The translations under genes were made by a program, and so were the position numbers. Below the pieces are notes generated by a model. It was not told the DNA's origin. It searched no databases and saw nothing but the letters and a program-made list of their open reading frames with translations. DNA of 50,334 nt, from NCBI GenBank assembly GCA_002762795.1, contig PCYA01000009.1:125899-176232 (forward strand). Direction: 5' to 3'. The DNA comes from Candidatus Woesearchaeota archaeon CG10_big_fil_rev_8_21_14_0_10_37_12 (GTDB lineage Archaea; Nanobdellota; Nanobdellia; Woesearchaeales; ARS49). Each line of letters starts with the position of its first letter. Positions within the stretch are counted from its first letter, which is position 1. This document shows, piece by piece, positions 50,280 to 50,334 of this stretch.

Positions 50280-50285
50280 TTAATT

Positions 50286-50313
50286 AGTGAGCAGTATACA
50301 GTAAGCAGTTTGT
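50286..50313 (+). repeat. Heptanucleotide tandem repeat, 4 units
   Basis: AGTGAGC, AGTATAC, AGTAAGC and AGTTTGT run in phase 7 nt after the tRNA-Leu gene, followed by a degenerate unit. This is the third site of the same repeat family in the window. Confidence 0.65.
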
Positions 50314-50334
50314 AGCTGCAATTACCAAATAGTT

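Overview
The window looks like an archaeal chromosome, most likely a DPANN-type lineage (Woesearchaeota/Pacearchaeota-like is my inference, not shown by a marker). The evidence is a tubulin-fold FtsZ, an ATP-dependent DNA ligase, a Hel308-type helicase fragment, TrmB, HTH_10 and Lrp regulators, lipobox lipoproteins, TATA boxes about 26-32 nt before start codons, and tRNA genes with introns. The DNA is AT-rich, with A- or T-ending codons in most genes.

Layout. 1-7.5 kb: ftsZ with a terminator and a promoter palindrome, a hypothetical protein, a nitroreductase, DNA ligase, a DUF2000 protein with an HTH_10 regulator, and a zincin-like metalloprotein. 7.6-11.9 kb: a transglutaminase-like lipoprotein, an orphan branched-chain-amino-acid-type binding lipoprotein, a remarkable tRNA locus in which a complete tRNA-Arg gene sits inside the D-loop of a second tRNA-Arg gene, and a tandem HIT-like protein lacking the catalytic histidine. 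11.9-19.4 kb: accessory DNA. It holds a MobC-like protein, a HerA-type ATPase with a nuclease-like tail, two small accessory proteins, a tyrosine recombinase followed by two cassette-like units bounded by a repeated GTTGGGCGACG core, and a large serine recombinase.

19.4-26.3 kb: a TrmB regulator divergent from a binding lipoprotein interrupted by a stop codon, a (p)ppGpp-hydrolase-like HD protein, a nucleotidyltransferase-like protein, a structured intergenic RNA candidate, a DUF433/DUF5615 toxin-antitoxin pair, a Hel308-like protein missing its first RecA domain, and an intron-containing tRNA-Ile. 26.3-36 kb: a subtilase with a dockerin-like tail, a giant Ser/Thr kinase with TPRs, an overlapping P-loop kinase/HAD pair resembling a split polynucleotide kinase-phosphatase, a broken gene related to the kinase's N-terminal region, a coiled-coil membrane protein and a strongly folded intergenic region.

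36-41 kb: a three-gene operon of exported, sequon-rich surface proteins, including cohesin-like and dockerin-like modules. 41-50.3 kb: a NUDIX protein, a methyltransferase/binding-lipoprotein operon divergent from a second TrmB regulator, a coupled VIT1-type transporter and proline-iminopeptidase pair, a coupled NadE/nitrilase pair, an Lrp regulator, a cation/Ca exchanger and a tRNA-Leu with a 12-nt intron. Three blocks of a 7-nt tandem repeat sit directly beside gene ends.

The two observations I rate highest are the tRNA nested inside a tRNA, supported by base changes that match across the insertion, and the integron-like array of paralogous two-gene cassettes.
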